Shown here: positions 25,208-33,885 of the stretch, one piece after another
How positions within the stretch are numbered: position 1 is the stretch's first letter
Layout: each line of letters opens with the position of its first letter
Assembly: GCA_042091375.1 (NCBI GenBank)
Contig: JBELHO010000001.1
Coordinates: 133,332-197,331, forward strand
Reading direction: 5' to 3'
Source of the DNA: JBELHO01 sp042091375
GTDB taxonomy: Bacteria > Pseudomonadota > Gammaproteobacteria > Enterobacterales > Alteromonadaceae
Length of the DNA stretch: 64,000 nucleotides
Made by a program: the position numbers and the translations under genes
Notes under the pieces: generated by a model
Databases searched by the model: none
Seen by the model: the letters and a program-made list of their open reading frames with translations, nothing else
Told to the model about the DNA's origin: nothing

Positions 25208-26614
25208 GTGAAATTTTATAATTTAAAAGACAAAAATGAACAAGTGAGTTTTTCTGGTGCAGTCAAGCGTGGACTTGGCAATAATCAGGGGTTATTTTTT
25301 CCTGAGCACATACCTGAATTCGACGATATTGAAGCACTTTTGGCATTGCCACTAGTTGAACGCAGTGTGGCTATTTTACATCCTTTTGTTGCTAGTGACT
25401 TAACTAAACAACAGTTAACCGAAATAGTCACTGATGCTTTTAATTTTTCAGCGCAAATTCAGCCTATTAGTGAAAACAGAGCGATTTTAGAGTTATTTCA
25501 TGGTCCCACGTTGGCATTTAAAGATTTTGGTGCGCGTTTTATGGCTCGTTGTTTACATGCGTTTAATCAGCAAGAGGGCAATGACAAACAAATTACTATT
25601 TTAACCGCAACTTCCGGAGATACAGGTGCTGCGGTTGCTCATGCTTTTCACGGTGTTGAAAATATTCGCGTAGTGATTTTATACCCAAAAGGCAAAATTA
25701 GTCTGTTACAAGAAAAAATGTTCACTACATTGGGAGGTAACATTGAAACCTTGGCTATTGATGGTGACTTTGATGATTGCCAAGCCTTGGTTAAGCAGTC
25801 GTTTGACGATATTGATTTAAAACAGGCTATTGGCCTTAATTCAGCAAACTCGATTAATATCAGTCGTCTATTAGCACAAATCTGCTATTATTTTGAAGCG
25901 CTGGCTCAACTTTATCGCCAACAAGGCAATTCGGTACTCAACAACACTGTGTTTTCAATTCCAAGTGGCAATTTTGGCAATTTAACCGCTGGCTTATTGT
26001 CTAAGGCAATGGGTTTACCTATTAAGCGTTTTATTGCCGCTACCAATGCCAATGATACTGTGCCGCGTTATTTGCAAACAGGGCAATGGCTACCGCACGA
26101 TACCGTTGCGACCCTATCTAATGCTATGGATGTCAGTAACCCCAATAATTGGCCTAGAATTGAGCATATGGTTAACAGCGGTTTAGTTGATAAAGACCTA
26201 ATTAGTTCCGTTGCTATTGACGAAGAGCAAACCCAAATGACTATGATAGCGCTAGCTAAATTAGGCTACATAAGCGAACCTCATGCGGCCGTTGCATACA
26301 AAGCGTTGCAGTATAAAACTGAACAGAGTGAATTTGGTGTGTTTTTAGGTACGGCGCACCCCGCAAAGTTTAAAGAGGTGGTGGAGAGTACTTTAGGGCA
26401 CCCGATAGGCCTGCCAAAAGCTTTAGCTGATTGTGCCTCTGAGTCGATATTATCAGTACCAAGTTCAACCAGCTTTTCGGCGCTAAAAGCCTATTTNNNN
26501 NNNNNNNNNNNNNNNNNNNNNNNNNNNNNNNNNNNNNNNNNNNNNNNNNNNNNNNNNNNNNNNNNNNNNNNNNNNNNNNNNNNNNNNNNNNNNNNNGCAA
26601 GTAATACTAAATAA
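25208..26614 (+). CDS. thrC: Threonine synthase, C-terminus interrupted by assembly gap
   Basis: ThrC makes threonine from phosphohomoserine with PLP. From the GTG at 25208 (AGGA ribosome site) the frame gives 429 certain residues with the PLP lysine in AFKDFG (K105), the ATSGDTGAAVA segment and SGNFGNLTAGL. The run then enters 100 N at 26497. After the gap the frame resumes with codons for ASNTK and a stop. A second copy of this tail at 26698-26774 reads straight through as LKAYLMASNTK, so the true gene probably ends that way and only four bases (AATG) are missing. Predicted real length is about 436 aa. The long X-run is an artefact. Confidence 0.93.
   Translation: MKFYNLKDKNEQVSFSGAVKRGLGNNQGLFFPEHIPEFDDIEALLALPLVERSVAILHPFVASDLTKQQLTEIVTDAFNFSAQIQPISENRAILELFHGPTLAFKDFGARFMARCLHAFNQQEGNDKQITILTATSGDTGAAVAHAFHGVENIRVVILYPKGKISLLQEKMFTTLGGNIETLAIDGDFDDCQALVKQSFDDIDLKQAIGLNSANSINISRLLAQICYYFEALAQLYRQQGNSVLNNTVFSIPSGNFGNLTAGLLSKAMGLPIKRFIAATNANDTVPRYLQTGQWLPHDTVATLSNAMDVSNPNNWPRIEHMVNSGLVDKDLISSVAIDEEQTQMTMIALAKLGYISEPHAAVAYKALQYKTEQSEFGVFLGTAHPAKFKEVVESTLGHPIGLPKALADCASESILSVPSSTSFSALKAYXXXXXXXXXXXXXXXXXXXXXXXXXXXXXXXXXXASNTK
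26497..26596. other. Assembly gap of exactly 100 N
   Basis: The gap has a round size typical of a placeholder. The bases on its left edge (26442-26496) and right edge (26597 onward) both recur in uninterrupted form at 26698-26848. There only AATG separates the corresponding positions. The gap is therefore best explained by a tandem repeat that broke the assembly. Confidence 0.95.
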
Positions 26615-26634
26615 TACCTATCAGCCAATAATCA

Positions 26635-26666
26635 ATACACCCTATTAATTTCACCATAGGGTGTAT
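26635..26666 (+). terminator. Hairpin behind thrC (copy 1)
   Basis: ATACACCCTA (26635-26644) pairs perfectly with TAGGGTGTAT (26657-26666) around a 12-base loop. The bases after it (GTGCTTGTT) are not a clean T-run. The equivalent right arm in copy 2 reads TAGTGAGTAT, which breaks two pairs. It is probably the thr operon terminator, but the weak T-tract leaves doubt. Confidence 0.55.
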
Positions 26667-26900
26667 GTGCTTGTTCCACCAACAGTCGATATTATCAAGT
26701 CGATATTATCAGTACCAAGTTCAACCAGCTTTTCGGCGCTAAAAGCCTATTTAATGGCAAGTAATACTAAATAATACCTATCAGCCAATAATCAATACAC
26801 CCTATTAATTTAACCATAGTGAGTATTTGCTTGTTCCACCAACAAACGATCAGAGTATAATGCTGGGATGACGAACCCAAGGCAATATTGAGAGAGATAC

Positions 26901-27581
26901 ATGCAGCGACAATGGTCAACTATTGTTAACGATGAGCAGAAAAAGCCGTACTTTATTCGTTTACAACAGCAAATAAACCAGCAACGTGCCGATCATCAAG
27001 TCATATTTCCCAAGACCGATGATGTGTTTAATGTCTTTAATTATTTAGATTTAGCCGAGCAAAAAGTGGTGATCTTAGGCCAAGATCCCTATCATGGCGT
27101 TGGTAGTGAGCAAAACCCTCAAGCTCATGGGTTAGCTTTTTCGGTCAATCACGGTGTAGCCATTCCGCCTTCATTGCGAAATATATACAAAGAACTAGAT
27201 CAGAGTATTGATGATTTTATCATCCCAAAGCACGGTAATTTAGAAACTTGGGCTAAACAAGGGGTGATGTTGTTAAATACTGTGTTAACGGTAAAGCAAG
27301 GGCAGGCGCATTCTCATGCAAAATTAGGCTGGCAACAATTTACAGATAAAATAATTCAAGTGATCAACGAGGATAATGCTGGTTGTGTATTTATGTTGTG
27401 GGGTAATCATGCGCAACAGAAAGGTCAACATATCAATCGCGATAAACATTATGTGCTAGAAGCAGCACATCCATCTCCCTTATCTGCGTATCGCGGTTTT
27501 TTCGGCTGTGATCATTTTAATAAGACCAATGCTTGGCTTGTTAAGCAGGATAAGCAAGCCATAGATTGGACTGTACGCTGA
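26901..27581 (+). CDS. ung: Uracil-DNA glycosylase
   Basis: Ung removes uracil from DNA in base-excision repair. The 226-aa protein has the active-site motif GQDPYHG with catalytic Asp62, the PPSLRNIYKEL segment, and the DNA-intercalation motif HPSPLSAYRG starting at His190. Length and motifs fit family 1 enzymes (E. coli 229 aa). It follows the duplicated thrC tail by about 50 bp and seems to be transcribed alone. Confidence 0.98.
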   Translation: MQRQWSTIVNDEQKKPYFIRLQQQINQQRADHQVIFPKTDDVFNVFNYLDLAEQKVVILGQDPYHGVGSEQNPQAHGLAFSVNHGVAIPPSLRNIYKELDQSIDDFIIPKHGNLETWAKQGVMLLNTVLTVKQGQAHSHAKLGWQQFTDKIIQVINEDNAGCVFMLWGNHAQQKGQHINRDKHYVLEAAHPSPLSAYRGFFGCDHFNKTNAWLVKQDKQAIDWTVR

Positions 27582-27688
27582 TATAGATTTTGCCCCCAAC
27601 AAGGTATTTTCGCCAGCATTAACCGAGGATAATGTTGACTTATGGTTTAACTTGCACAACTAAATCACTGGGTTGGATATAATGATAA

Positions 27689-28249
27689 TTAAAAGACAAT
27701 CATCATTTCAGCGGCGACACAGTGACAATCAAAATGACAAATAGTGCAATCATAGCCTTTAGTGCTTAACTCATGCCATCTGTCAGGGTGATCTTTAATT
27801 AGTTTACCTCCGCATTTCATAAAATATTTTACTGCGCTGTTACCTGGACTTTGTCGCCATAAGTGGCTGACACCGGCTTGAGCTCCTTGTTTTTTTGCCG
27901 CAGTGATCGACAGCTTAAGTAATTGACTACCAACACCATAGCCGCGGTAATTCTCACTGACGGTATTACACTTAAAATAACAAACTCTTTTACTGTCTAT
28001 TGGCCACAGCTCGGGTGAGCACCATTGATCTATTTGCCATAGGCCTGCAGCAAAAGTAAGGCGAAAACCAATTAAGGTTTGTCCATCATAAGCAACAAAA
28101 CCGCTATTAATGCCGTCTATTATGCCTTTTTTATACCAATCTTGCATTTTGTCTCGGTCGATATAGCCGGCACCGTGAACCTTTAATGCCAAGGTTATAG
28201 TCGCGTCAAAATCTTTAGTTTCGATAGGGCGATAGGTTATATTTTTCAT
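27689..28249 (-). CDS. GNAT family N-acetyltransferase
   Basis: The 186-aa protein starts MKNITYRPIETKDFD and contains the acetyl-CoA-binding motif in SENYRGYGVGSQLLKLSI, typical of GNAT acetyltransferases. The acceptor substrate cannot be told. It has many Cys residues for its size, including a C-terminal CTICHFDCHC cluster, which is unusual and could bind a metal. It is divergent from the FAD oxidoreductase gene, with a 75-bp spacer. Confidence 0.82.
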   Translation of the reverse strand: MKNITYRPIETKDFDATITLALKVHGAGYIDRDKMQDWYKKGIIDGINSGFVAYDGQTLIGFRLTFAAGLWQIDQWCSPELWPIDSKRVCYFKCNTVSENYRGYGVGSQLLKLSITAAKKQGAQAGVSHLWRQSPGNSAVKYFMKCGGKLIKDHPDRWHELSTKGYDCTICHFDCHCVAAEMMIVF

Positions 28250-28324
28250 TAATAGGTCAATTTACAGTTGATCTTTTATCATTGCTTGTTAGTTTATCAT
28301 CATTGATAACATTTTGGAGTAAAG

Positions 28325-29662
28325 ATGTACGATCCTTTACATGATAAAAGCCCCGGTTGCGGCGAAGCATATCCGAGCAGTTATTGGGCTGATGTTTCCG
28401 GTAAACCGCCCGCTGATGACGGTACTTTAGACAGAGATCTTCAAGCCGACGTGGTGATCATTGGAGCTGGCTATACCGGCTTATCTTGTGCTTTACATTT
28501 AGCCACTGAGCACGGCATCAAAGCATGTGTTTTAGAAGCAAACCAAACTGCATGGGGGTGCAGTGGTCGAAATGCGGGCTTTATTCTGAAATCCTCTGGA
28601 AGGCAATCTTACAGCAGTATCAAGCAAAAGTGGGGCGAAGAGGTAATGCGTGGCATATATCAAGAGATGTGTGCAGGCGTTGCGACAGTCAATAGTTTGA
28701 TTGCACAAGGCATTGATTGTGATGTGCAAAGCCATGGTTATATTAAAGTCGCCCATAAAGCCAACAAATTTGCAGAATTGATTGAGTTGGCTGAGTTACA
28801 GAAACAACAATTTGGCTATGATGTGCAAATATTATCAAAGCAACAATTGCATCAACACTACATGGCAGATCACAATGCGTTTGGCGCGCTTCGCTATCAA
28901 GATGGTTATGGACTTAATCCATTAAAACTGGCTTGGGGATATCAAAAAATTGCCCGTGCAGCTGGTGTAAAGGTACACTCTGCCTCACCCGTACTTAATT
29001 GGCACGATGAGGCGAATGTTCAGCGCTTAATTACTCCAAGAGCTGAGGTAAAAGCGAAAAAGGTGGTAATTGCCACAAATGGTTATACGCCGAAAGGTTT
29101 TCATCCCATAGTGCAAAATCGAACTTTACCTGTATTGTCGCAGATCATCGTCACTGAACCTTTATCTGCAAGTCAAATTAAAGCCTGTAATTTTCTCACT
29201 AGCAATGTGGTAATGGATACCAGAGCTTTGAAATACTATTATCGAAAATTACCTGATAATCGGATTTTATTTGGTGGGCGAGGGGCGATCACTGGTAAAG
29301 GCGCTGAACATCCTTACTTTGCTAACCGTTTACTCGCCGTGTTAAAAACCAGCTTTCCAGCCCTTAATGATCTGGGTATTGCGCACGCTTGGGCAGGGTG
29401 GATATGTATGGCATTGGACGATCTACCGCATATTTATCGAAATGAGGCGCAAAATACTTTTTATAGCATGGGCTATTGCGGCAGTGGCGTGTCATTTTCT
29501 GTGCAAGCAGGTAAGCGTTTAGCACAGATGGTCGCCGGTGAAAGTGTACCTGAGCTGCCATTATATCACCGTCCTTTGCCTAAATTTCCGTTAGCACCAT
29601 TAAGGCGTTTAGGACAATGGGGTTACTTTCATTACGGTAAAATAAAAGATACTTGGTTTTAA
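28325..29662 (+). CDS. FAD-dependent oxidoreductase (DAO family, PuuB-like)
   Basis: The 445-aa protein has a short N-terminal extension with PSSYWAD, then the Rossmann FAD motif VVIIGAGYTGLSCALHLA near residue 45. It continues with the CSGRNAGFIL segment and a C-terminal GYCGSGVSFSVQAGKRLA FAD-binding region. This layout is that of gamma-glutamylputrescine oxidase and related amine oxidases. Its true amine substrate is not shown: no other putrescine-catabolism gene is nearby. It ends before a strong bidirectional terminator. Confidence 0.88.
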   Translation: MYDPLHDKSPGCGEAYPSSYWADVSGKPPADDGTLDRDLQADVVIIGAGYTGLSCALHLATEHGIKACVLEANQTAWGCSGRNAGFILKSSGRQSYSSIKQKWGEEVMRGIYQEMCAGVATVNSLIAQGIDCDVQSHGYIKVAHKANKFAELIELAELQKQQFGYDVQILSKQQLHQHYMADHNAFGALRYQDGYGLNPLKLAWGYQKIARAAGVKVHSASPVLNWHDEANVQRLITPRAEVKAKKVVIATNGYTPKGFHPIVQNRTLPVLSQIIVTEPLSASQIKACNFLTSNVVMDTRALKYYYRKLPDNRILFGGRGAITGKGAEHPYFANRLLAVLKTSFPALNDLGIAHAWAGWICMALDDLPHIYRNEAQNTFYSMGYCGSGVSFSVQAGKRLAQMVAGESVPELPLYHRPLPKFPLAPLRRLGQWGYFHYGKIKDTWF

Positions 29663-29770
29663 TTTGAGGCAAGTCAGTGTTATCTCCGGGTTACCACAAT
29701 ACTTGGGTAATGGAAGTCTATGTAGAGGCGCCAAGTCGTACCACAATAAAATCAACAGCCCTGTATTTGA

Positions 29771-29809
29771 CCGCTAAAAAAAACCGCTAGCAAGCGGTTT
29801 TTTTAGCGG
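29771..29809. terminator. Long bidirectional terminator between convergent genes
   Basis: CCGCT, eight A, CCGCT on the left mirrors AGCGG, seven T, AGCGG on the right, around an AGCA-like loop. The inner stem ACCGCT/AGCGGT is followed by a T-run in both directions, so it can stop transcription of the oxidoreductase gene on the plus strand and of the lipoprotein gene on the minus strand. Confidence 0.85.
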
Positions 29810-29848
29810 TGACATCAGTTAAGTTGTAATTGCACGTGGTTTAATTAC

Positions 29849-32290
29849 TTATGGCGCCAGTAAATTAATTCCCTTACTAATAGTGGCAACATTGCCGATA
29901 ACAGCGGAATTTATTGTTATCAATAGAATCGCTTCGACTGCTTCACCATCTGCTGGGTTTCTTACAATAAACTCCATAGATCTTAATCCTGAGCTATTTG
30001 TATTTACTTGGGTATAGGTTGTAGTACCCAGTAATTCACCATTGTCTATTGAGATTTCAACCGTTGCATCAATGGGAAGGGCTTGCAATTCACTATCAGC
30101 AAAGGCAAAGGTAAAATCTTGGCTACTGCCACTGGCCAAATCTGCAATAGGGTTGTTTACGCCAGTATTATTAAGGTATAGATCGCCGGTTACACTATCG
30201 CTTAATGCATAGGTAGGGTTTCTCGCATCAGCCATGATCAGCACGGTTGCGCGGCGAAGTATCGATGTTTTCGCTTGGCTATCACAATAAGCGCCTTGAC
30301 ATTGTGGACCATTAAATTTGCCATCGGCAAGGGAATGCATGCCGTCGGCATTGCTATCGAAAAAGATAGGTTCATTGGCATCTTTACTGTAATTTTCGTT
30401 ATCGTCACGCCACGCCTCTTGCATATCGATAAACCCTGAATCTTGAGGAACAATACGGGAAAAACCAGCCGATACGGCATTGACATAATCGGGATCGGCA
30501 ACTGATGTGCTAATGTCTTCATCGTCAAATAAGTTGTTGCCATTGGTATCAAAAAAGCTTTCATGTCCTACCGCAGTCATTAAAATGGTCGCGCGGTGAT
30601 CTGCTAAATAGGGTTCAGTTGCTGTCCATACCACCGAGCAACTGCCATTAATGGTCAGACAATTAGGCTCTATGGTGCCACCTTCACTGGTAAAGTTAAC
30701 ACTCGTACCATCAGGCACCGGGTTATTAAAATTATCGGCAAGCCAAGCGGTTATGGTCGAGGTAGTGCCACGAATATATGCTTCGGGGTTCAACACACTA
30801 GCGGCAATAGTCATTGATCTCTGCTCAGGTAGGCCAGTATTAATACTCAATTCATTGGATTGGGTTTGCACTGTTGTGGTTTCACCATTGTTAGTCATCG
30901 ATGCTTGTGCAGTGACGCGAACCACCATGGGAGTCGAACCGGCAATGACTTGGGTAGTAATGATACCTTGGCTGTTAGTTAAACCAGAGCTGCGACTTAA
31001 ACTGACGCCGCCAATATTATTATCTATACTGAAATCTACTTGATATTGGCCAAGGGGATTATCTAATTCACTGTTTAGTTGAAAGGTCAATGTTGCGGTT
31101 TCTTGACCACCGCTGCCTTGAATAACAATACTTGAAGGCTCTGTACTGACAAAAGCGATGGATCCCAAGTCTTCGCCGGTAATGTCGACAATTTCAGAGG
31201 CCAATTTGGTGACGCTGTTAATGGTGATACTAGCGTTGATTTCATCTGAATTACCCGAGGTACCAGCACAACTAATATCTTCATAAGTGGTTTTTGCTTG
31301 TCCAGCAACGGATAGTACTTGGCTGTCAATCGTCGCTTTCTCATTGGTAACACAAGCGGAACTAAAATTGACTTGGATAGGGGTAGTGATTTTAACGTCA
31401 TTGTTGTCGACCAGATCTACAATTATTCCAACTGATCCGCCAGCACTGATAGTGTTGTCTTCGATAGATAACTTGACTTTGCCATCGATAAATACACCAT
31501 CATCGTCAAAGTGGCCAATTTTAATATCATCATTGACGATATCGGTGGCGACAACTTGAAAGGTAGTCGTGGCTGATAAAGTTTCATTATCTTGCTGAGT
31601 AGCGGTAACGGTTAGCAATCCGCCACCGATAGCTTCGCTAGCACTAAGAGATGCGGTTGCTAGGCCATTGTCGTCAGTGCGCGATGTGGCTGGCGATAAA
31701 CTGCCTATACTGGTGGTAAAGGTCAATAGCTGACCGGTGATCGCTTGCCCTGCGCCATTGGTTAAGGTTGCTTGTGCAATCACTGTTTCATCACTTCTGA
31801 ACTGGCTAATTTCAGCATTATTTTGCCATATTTGCACTGACAGGGTGTCGGGTAAGGTTTGCCCTATTGAGTCAACAAATTCATAGTTGAGGGACTGGGA
31901 TAATTCAGCTACCGTTATCGTGGCAGTGCCGGCACTTAAGATTTGTAGTGGATCACTAATAGAAGCAGAAGCAATACCGTTGCTATCGGTGAGTGCAGAG
32001 GGAACTGAAAGTTCACCTACATCAATCGCAAAGTTGACTCGTGTTGCTGTCATTGGCTGCCCGTATTGATCGAGTACTTGGCCATTGATTGTGATGAGTT
32101 CATTTATTTCAAAGCTCTGTTGACTTTCTCCTTGGGCATTAACCATTGACACCACGAGTTGACTAATAACTGACGGTTCAGGAGTATTATCATTACCATC
32201 ACCATCATCATTTTGCTCTGAACTGCCATTACAGGCAGTTAACACAAGTGACAAAAGTAAAACAGCGATGGAAAAAAATTTGTTCATCAT
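29849..32290 (-). CDS. Ig-like repeat surface lipoprotein with calcium-loop-like segments
   Basis: The 813-aa protein starts at the ATG at 32290, six bases after an AAGG site; a GTG nine bases upstream is possible. It has a lipoprotein signal (hydrophobic core, LTAC lipobox) and then a Gly/Asp/Asn-rich linker. At least two invasin-type bacterial Ig-like (Big_1) domains follow (about 45-145 and 145-250), with the typical TDSNGIASASIS and TDDNGLATASLS patterns, and further beta-rich domains. About residues 590-660 hold three Asp/Asn-rich 12-residue loops (DTNGNNLFDDED, DDNENYSKDANE, DSNADGMHSLAD) resembling EF-hand calcium loops, plus a CxxxxC pair. It is probably a surface or periplasmic adhesion-type protein; the ligand is unknown. 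Confidence 0.85.
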   Translation of the reverse strand: MMNKFFSIAVLLLSLVLTACNGSSEQNDDGDGNDNTPEPSVISQLVVSMVNAQGESQQSFEINELITINGQVLDQYGQPMTATRVNFAIDVGELSVPSALTDSNGIASASISDPLQILSAGTATITVAELSQSLNYEFVDSIGQTLPDTLSVQIWQNNAEISQFRSDETVIAQATLTNGAGQAITGQLLTFTTSIGSLSPATSRTDDNGLATASLSASEAIGGGLLTVTATQQDNETLSATTTFQVVATDIVNDDIKIGHFDDDGVFIDGKVKLSIEDNTISAGGSVGIIVDLVDNNDVKITTPIQVNFSSACVTNEKATIDSQVLSVAGQAKTTYEDISCAGTSGNSDEINASITINSVTKLASEIVDITGEDLGSIAFVSTEPSSIVIQGSGGQETATLTFQLNSELDNPLGQYQVDFSIDNNIGGVSLSRSSGLTNSQGIITTQVIAGSTPMVVRVTAQASMTNNGETTTVQTQSNELSINTGLPEQRSMTIAASVLNPEAYIRGTTSTITAWLADNFNNPVPDGTSVNFTSEGGTIEPNCLTINGSCSVVWTATEPYLADHRATILMTAVGHESFFDTNGNNLFDDEDISTSVADPDYVNAVSAGFSRIVPQDSGFIDMQEAWRDDNENYSKDANEPIFFDSNADGMHSLADGKFNGPQCQGAYCDSQAKTSILRRATVLIMADARNPTYALSDSVTGDLYLNNTGVNNPIADLASGSSQDFTFAFADSELQALPIDATVEISIDNGELLGTTTYTQVNTNSSGLRSMEFIVRNPADGEAVEAILLITINSAVIGNVATISKGINLLAP

Positions 32291-32316
32291 TATCGGCACC
32301 TTAGGTAGGCTTTTTT

Positions 32317-32336
32317 ACTGAGTTAACAAACTCAGT
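32317..32336. repeat. Inverted repeat upstream of the lipoprotein gene
   Basis: ACTGAGTT and AACTCAGT flank a 4-base loop. It lies 27 bp upstream of the lipoprotein start, in its 5' leader or promoter. On the minus strand it is followed by a run of A rather than T, so it is not a standard terminator for the gene behind it. It could be an operator or an RNA hairpin. Confidence 0.4.
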
Positions 32337-32459
32337 ATTGATTGTAGTTCACTGTTTTTATGATAAGAGCCAAGATGATAAAAGTCCATGTATATAAAGC
32401 AAGTTTGTTAAATTAATGTTGTTACCCACTTCAATGTTAGGGACAGATCAAGGTTGTGT

Positions 32460-33395
32460 TTAATGACTTTGCATAAATACCTCTATATTTTTAGCGACTA
32501 AATTGAGCAGGTCTTGTTGGGCTTCCATACTTGCCCAAGCAATGTGAGGAGTGATCTGAAGATTATCTAAAGGTTGTTTCAGGAATAAGTGTTCTTTCGG
32601 TGGCGGTTCTTGGTCAAGTACGTCTAAAATTGCCCAAGCAATATCTCGGTGTTTTAACGCCTGATACAAATCTTTATTATTGATAATCGCTCCGCGAGCC
32701 GTGTTAATGAGTACAGCGCTTTTTTTCATGGTTGCCAGCACTGACTTATTGATAAGTTGCTGTGTACTCGAGGTTTCAGGGCAGTGCAGAGTGAGCACGT
32801 CTGCTTGCTCAACTACTTGTGGTAAAGGTGTTCGACCACTGCGAATAATCGACGCCTGTTGTCGCTCGGCTATTAATACCTTCATATTAAAGGCACTGGC
32901 GATCTTAGCGACTGCTTGGCCTAAATTTCCATAACCAATGATACCCATAGTTTTACCGGCTAACTCGACACTGCCATTGCCGTGATGACAAAAAGTATGA
33001 CCTTCTGACCAAAGACCTGACACAGTATTATTGCAGTGATGTTGCGGTTGGCTAAAGTAACTCAGCAGTTGTGAAAACACGTATTGAGCCACCGAATTTT
33101 GCGCATAACCACGTACATTAGAGACTTTTATCCCCAGTGTTTTGGCAAAGACAACATCGACATTATTAACGCCTGTTGCGGTTACGCAAATCAGTTTTAA
33201 AGCGGGTAACTTAGACAATAATTCTTGGTTGAGAATGACCTTATTAGTAATAATGATATCGGCATCAAGGCAACGCTCAACCACTAAGTGTTGCGGCGTT
33301 ATAGGATGTGATATCAAAGTGTGGACTTGGCGTTTTATGCAGTCGACAGATACTGCTGCTGAAAAGGTCTGGCTATCGAGAAATACAGCTTTCAT
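32460..33395 (-). CDS. D-2-hydroxyacid dehydrogenase (glycerate/hydroxypyruvate type)
   Basis: The 311-aa NAD-dependent enzyme has the family layout. The N-terminal part contains ICVTATGVNNVD and the NVRGYAQNSVAQ linker, and the NAD motif is GIIGYGNLGQAVAKIA. The catalytic trio is Arg in NTARGAIIN, Glu in DVLDQEPP and His in ITPHIAWAS. It is most like hydroxypyruvate/glycerate dehydrogenases (HprA), but substrate cannot be fixed by eye. It lies one base after the DUF2164 gene, so the two form an operon. Confidence 0.9.
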   Translation of the reverse strand: MKAVFLDSQTFSAAVSVDCIKRQVHTLISHPITPQHLVVERCLDADIIITNKVILNQELLSKLPALKLICVTATGVNNVDVVFAKTLGIKVSNVRGYAQNSVAQYVFSQLLSYFSQPQHHCNNTVSGLWSEGHTFCHHGNGSVELAGKTMGIIGYGNLGQAVAKIASAFNMKVLIAERQQASIIRSGRTPLPQVVEQADVLTLHCPETSSTQQLINKSVLATMKKSAVLINTARGAIINNKDLYQALKHRDIAWAILDVLDQEPPPKEHLFLKQPLDNLQITPHIAWASMEAQQDLLNLVAKNIEVFMQSH

Positions 33396-33396
33396 A

Positions 33397-33642
33397 TCAG
33401 TTTGTTACCTGCTCTAGTTGATAAATAGCATCAGAGATTTCTTCCACCTTAGTTGCCAACATTTTTTGGGCATCATATAAGCCGCGATTATAAAAAAATA
33501 CGCCCATTTCACTAGTAAAAAAGTCAAGTAAAAAATCCGCATCAAATTGCCCTATTTCTTGATCGAGTTCCCTTGTAAAATACTGTTGAATTTTATTGAT
33601 AAGATGTGCTTTTTCAGGTCCTGTAAATTGAATGTTTTTCAT
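33397..33642 (-). CDS. DUF2164 family small protein
   Basis: The 81-aa protein reads IQQYFTRELDQEIGQFDADF and then FLLDFFTSEMGVFFYNRGLYDAQ, the pattern of the DUF2164 family: an acidic helical protein with the conserved D(A/F)LLDFF and YNRGLYDA segments. Function is unknown. It is the first gene of a two-gene unit with the 2-hydroxyacid dehydrogenase; one base separates stop and start. Coupling to an enzyme may mean shared regulation only. Confidence 0.85.
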   Translation of the reverse strand: MKNIQFTGPEKAHLINKIQQYFTRELDQEIGQFDADFLLDFFTSEMGVFFYNRGLYDAQKMLATKVEEISDAIYQLEQVTN

Positions 33643-33712
33643 CCTTCATATACTCTGATCTGCCAATGTGGATCCACTATACTAAGGTAAATTACTTACG
33701 CGGGGAAAGTAA

Positions 33713-33844
33713 ATGTTGAAAAAAAAGTGGTTGCTTTGGTGGCAAACAAAATGTGCGAAATGTCGAAAAATGCGCAAGATTATTCTATGGTTAATGATAA
33801 TGTTATTTGTTGATGCCATTTGGTCACCATCAATTATATGGTGA
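33713..33844 (+). CDS. Putative 43-aa membrane peptide with CxxC motif
   Basis: From the ATG at 33713, with a GGGGAAAG ribosome site six bases upstream, a 43-codon frame encodes a Trp/Lys-rich start (MLKKKWLLWWQTK), a CAKCRKMRK motif, and one hydrophobic segment (IILWLMIMLFVDAIW). A basic N-terminus followed by one transmembrane helix suggests a small inner-membrane peptide. I do not recognise it from any named family. It ends 41 bp before iscX on the same strand and may be co-transcribed. Ribosome site and composition support it; size makes it uncertain. Confidence 0.5.
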   Translation: MLKKKWLLWWQTKCAKCRKMRKIILWLMIMLFVDAIWSPSIIW

Positions 33845-33885
33845 TCATGGCGTTAACCACTGTTTATTGCTACTGGAGTAATATT

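Larger units (their letters stand above)
26442..26848 (+). repeat. Diverged tandem duplication of the thrC 3' end and terminator
   Basis: Copy 1 runs from 26442 through the gap to about 26684; copy 2 from 26698 to about 26844. The thrC tail is identical in both where visible. The period is 160 bp measured after the gap (26597 versus 26757), and the left half agrees if the gap is really 4 bp. The non-coding parts differ at about four positions plus the last two bases. A 13-base echo, GTCGATATTATCA, sits at the copy junction (26685-26697). Confidence 0.85.

Noticed and set aside
26495..26596. 34-residue X-run in thrC as a real insertion
   Set aside because: It comes from 100 N; the duplicate tail shows the frame needs only AATG here.
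30651..31043. 130-aa plus-strand frame inside the lipoprotein gene
   Set aside because: Antisense shadow of a long coding frame with signal peptide and Ig-like domains; no ribosome site or homology.
32317..32336. Terminator of the 2-hydroxyacid dehydrogenase gene
   Set aside because: The stem is followed by A, not T, on the minus strand, so it is listed only as an inverted repeat.
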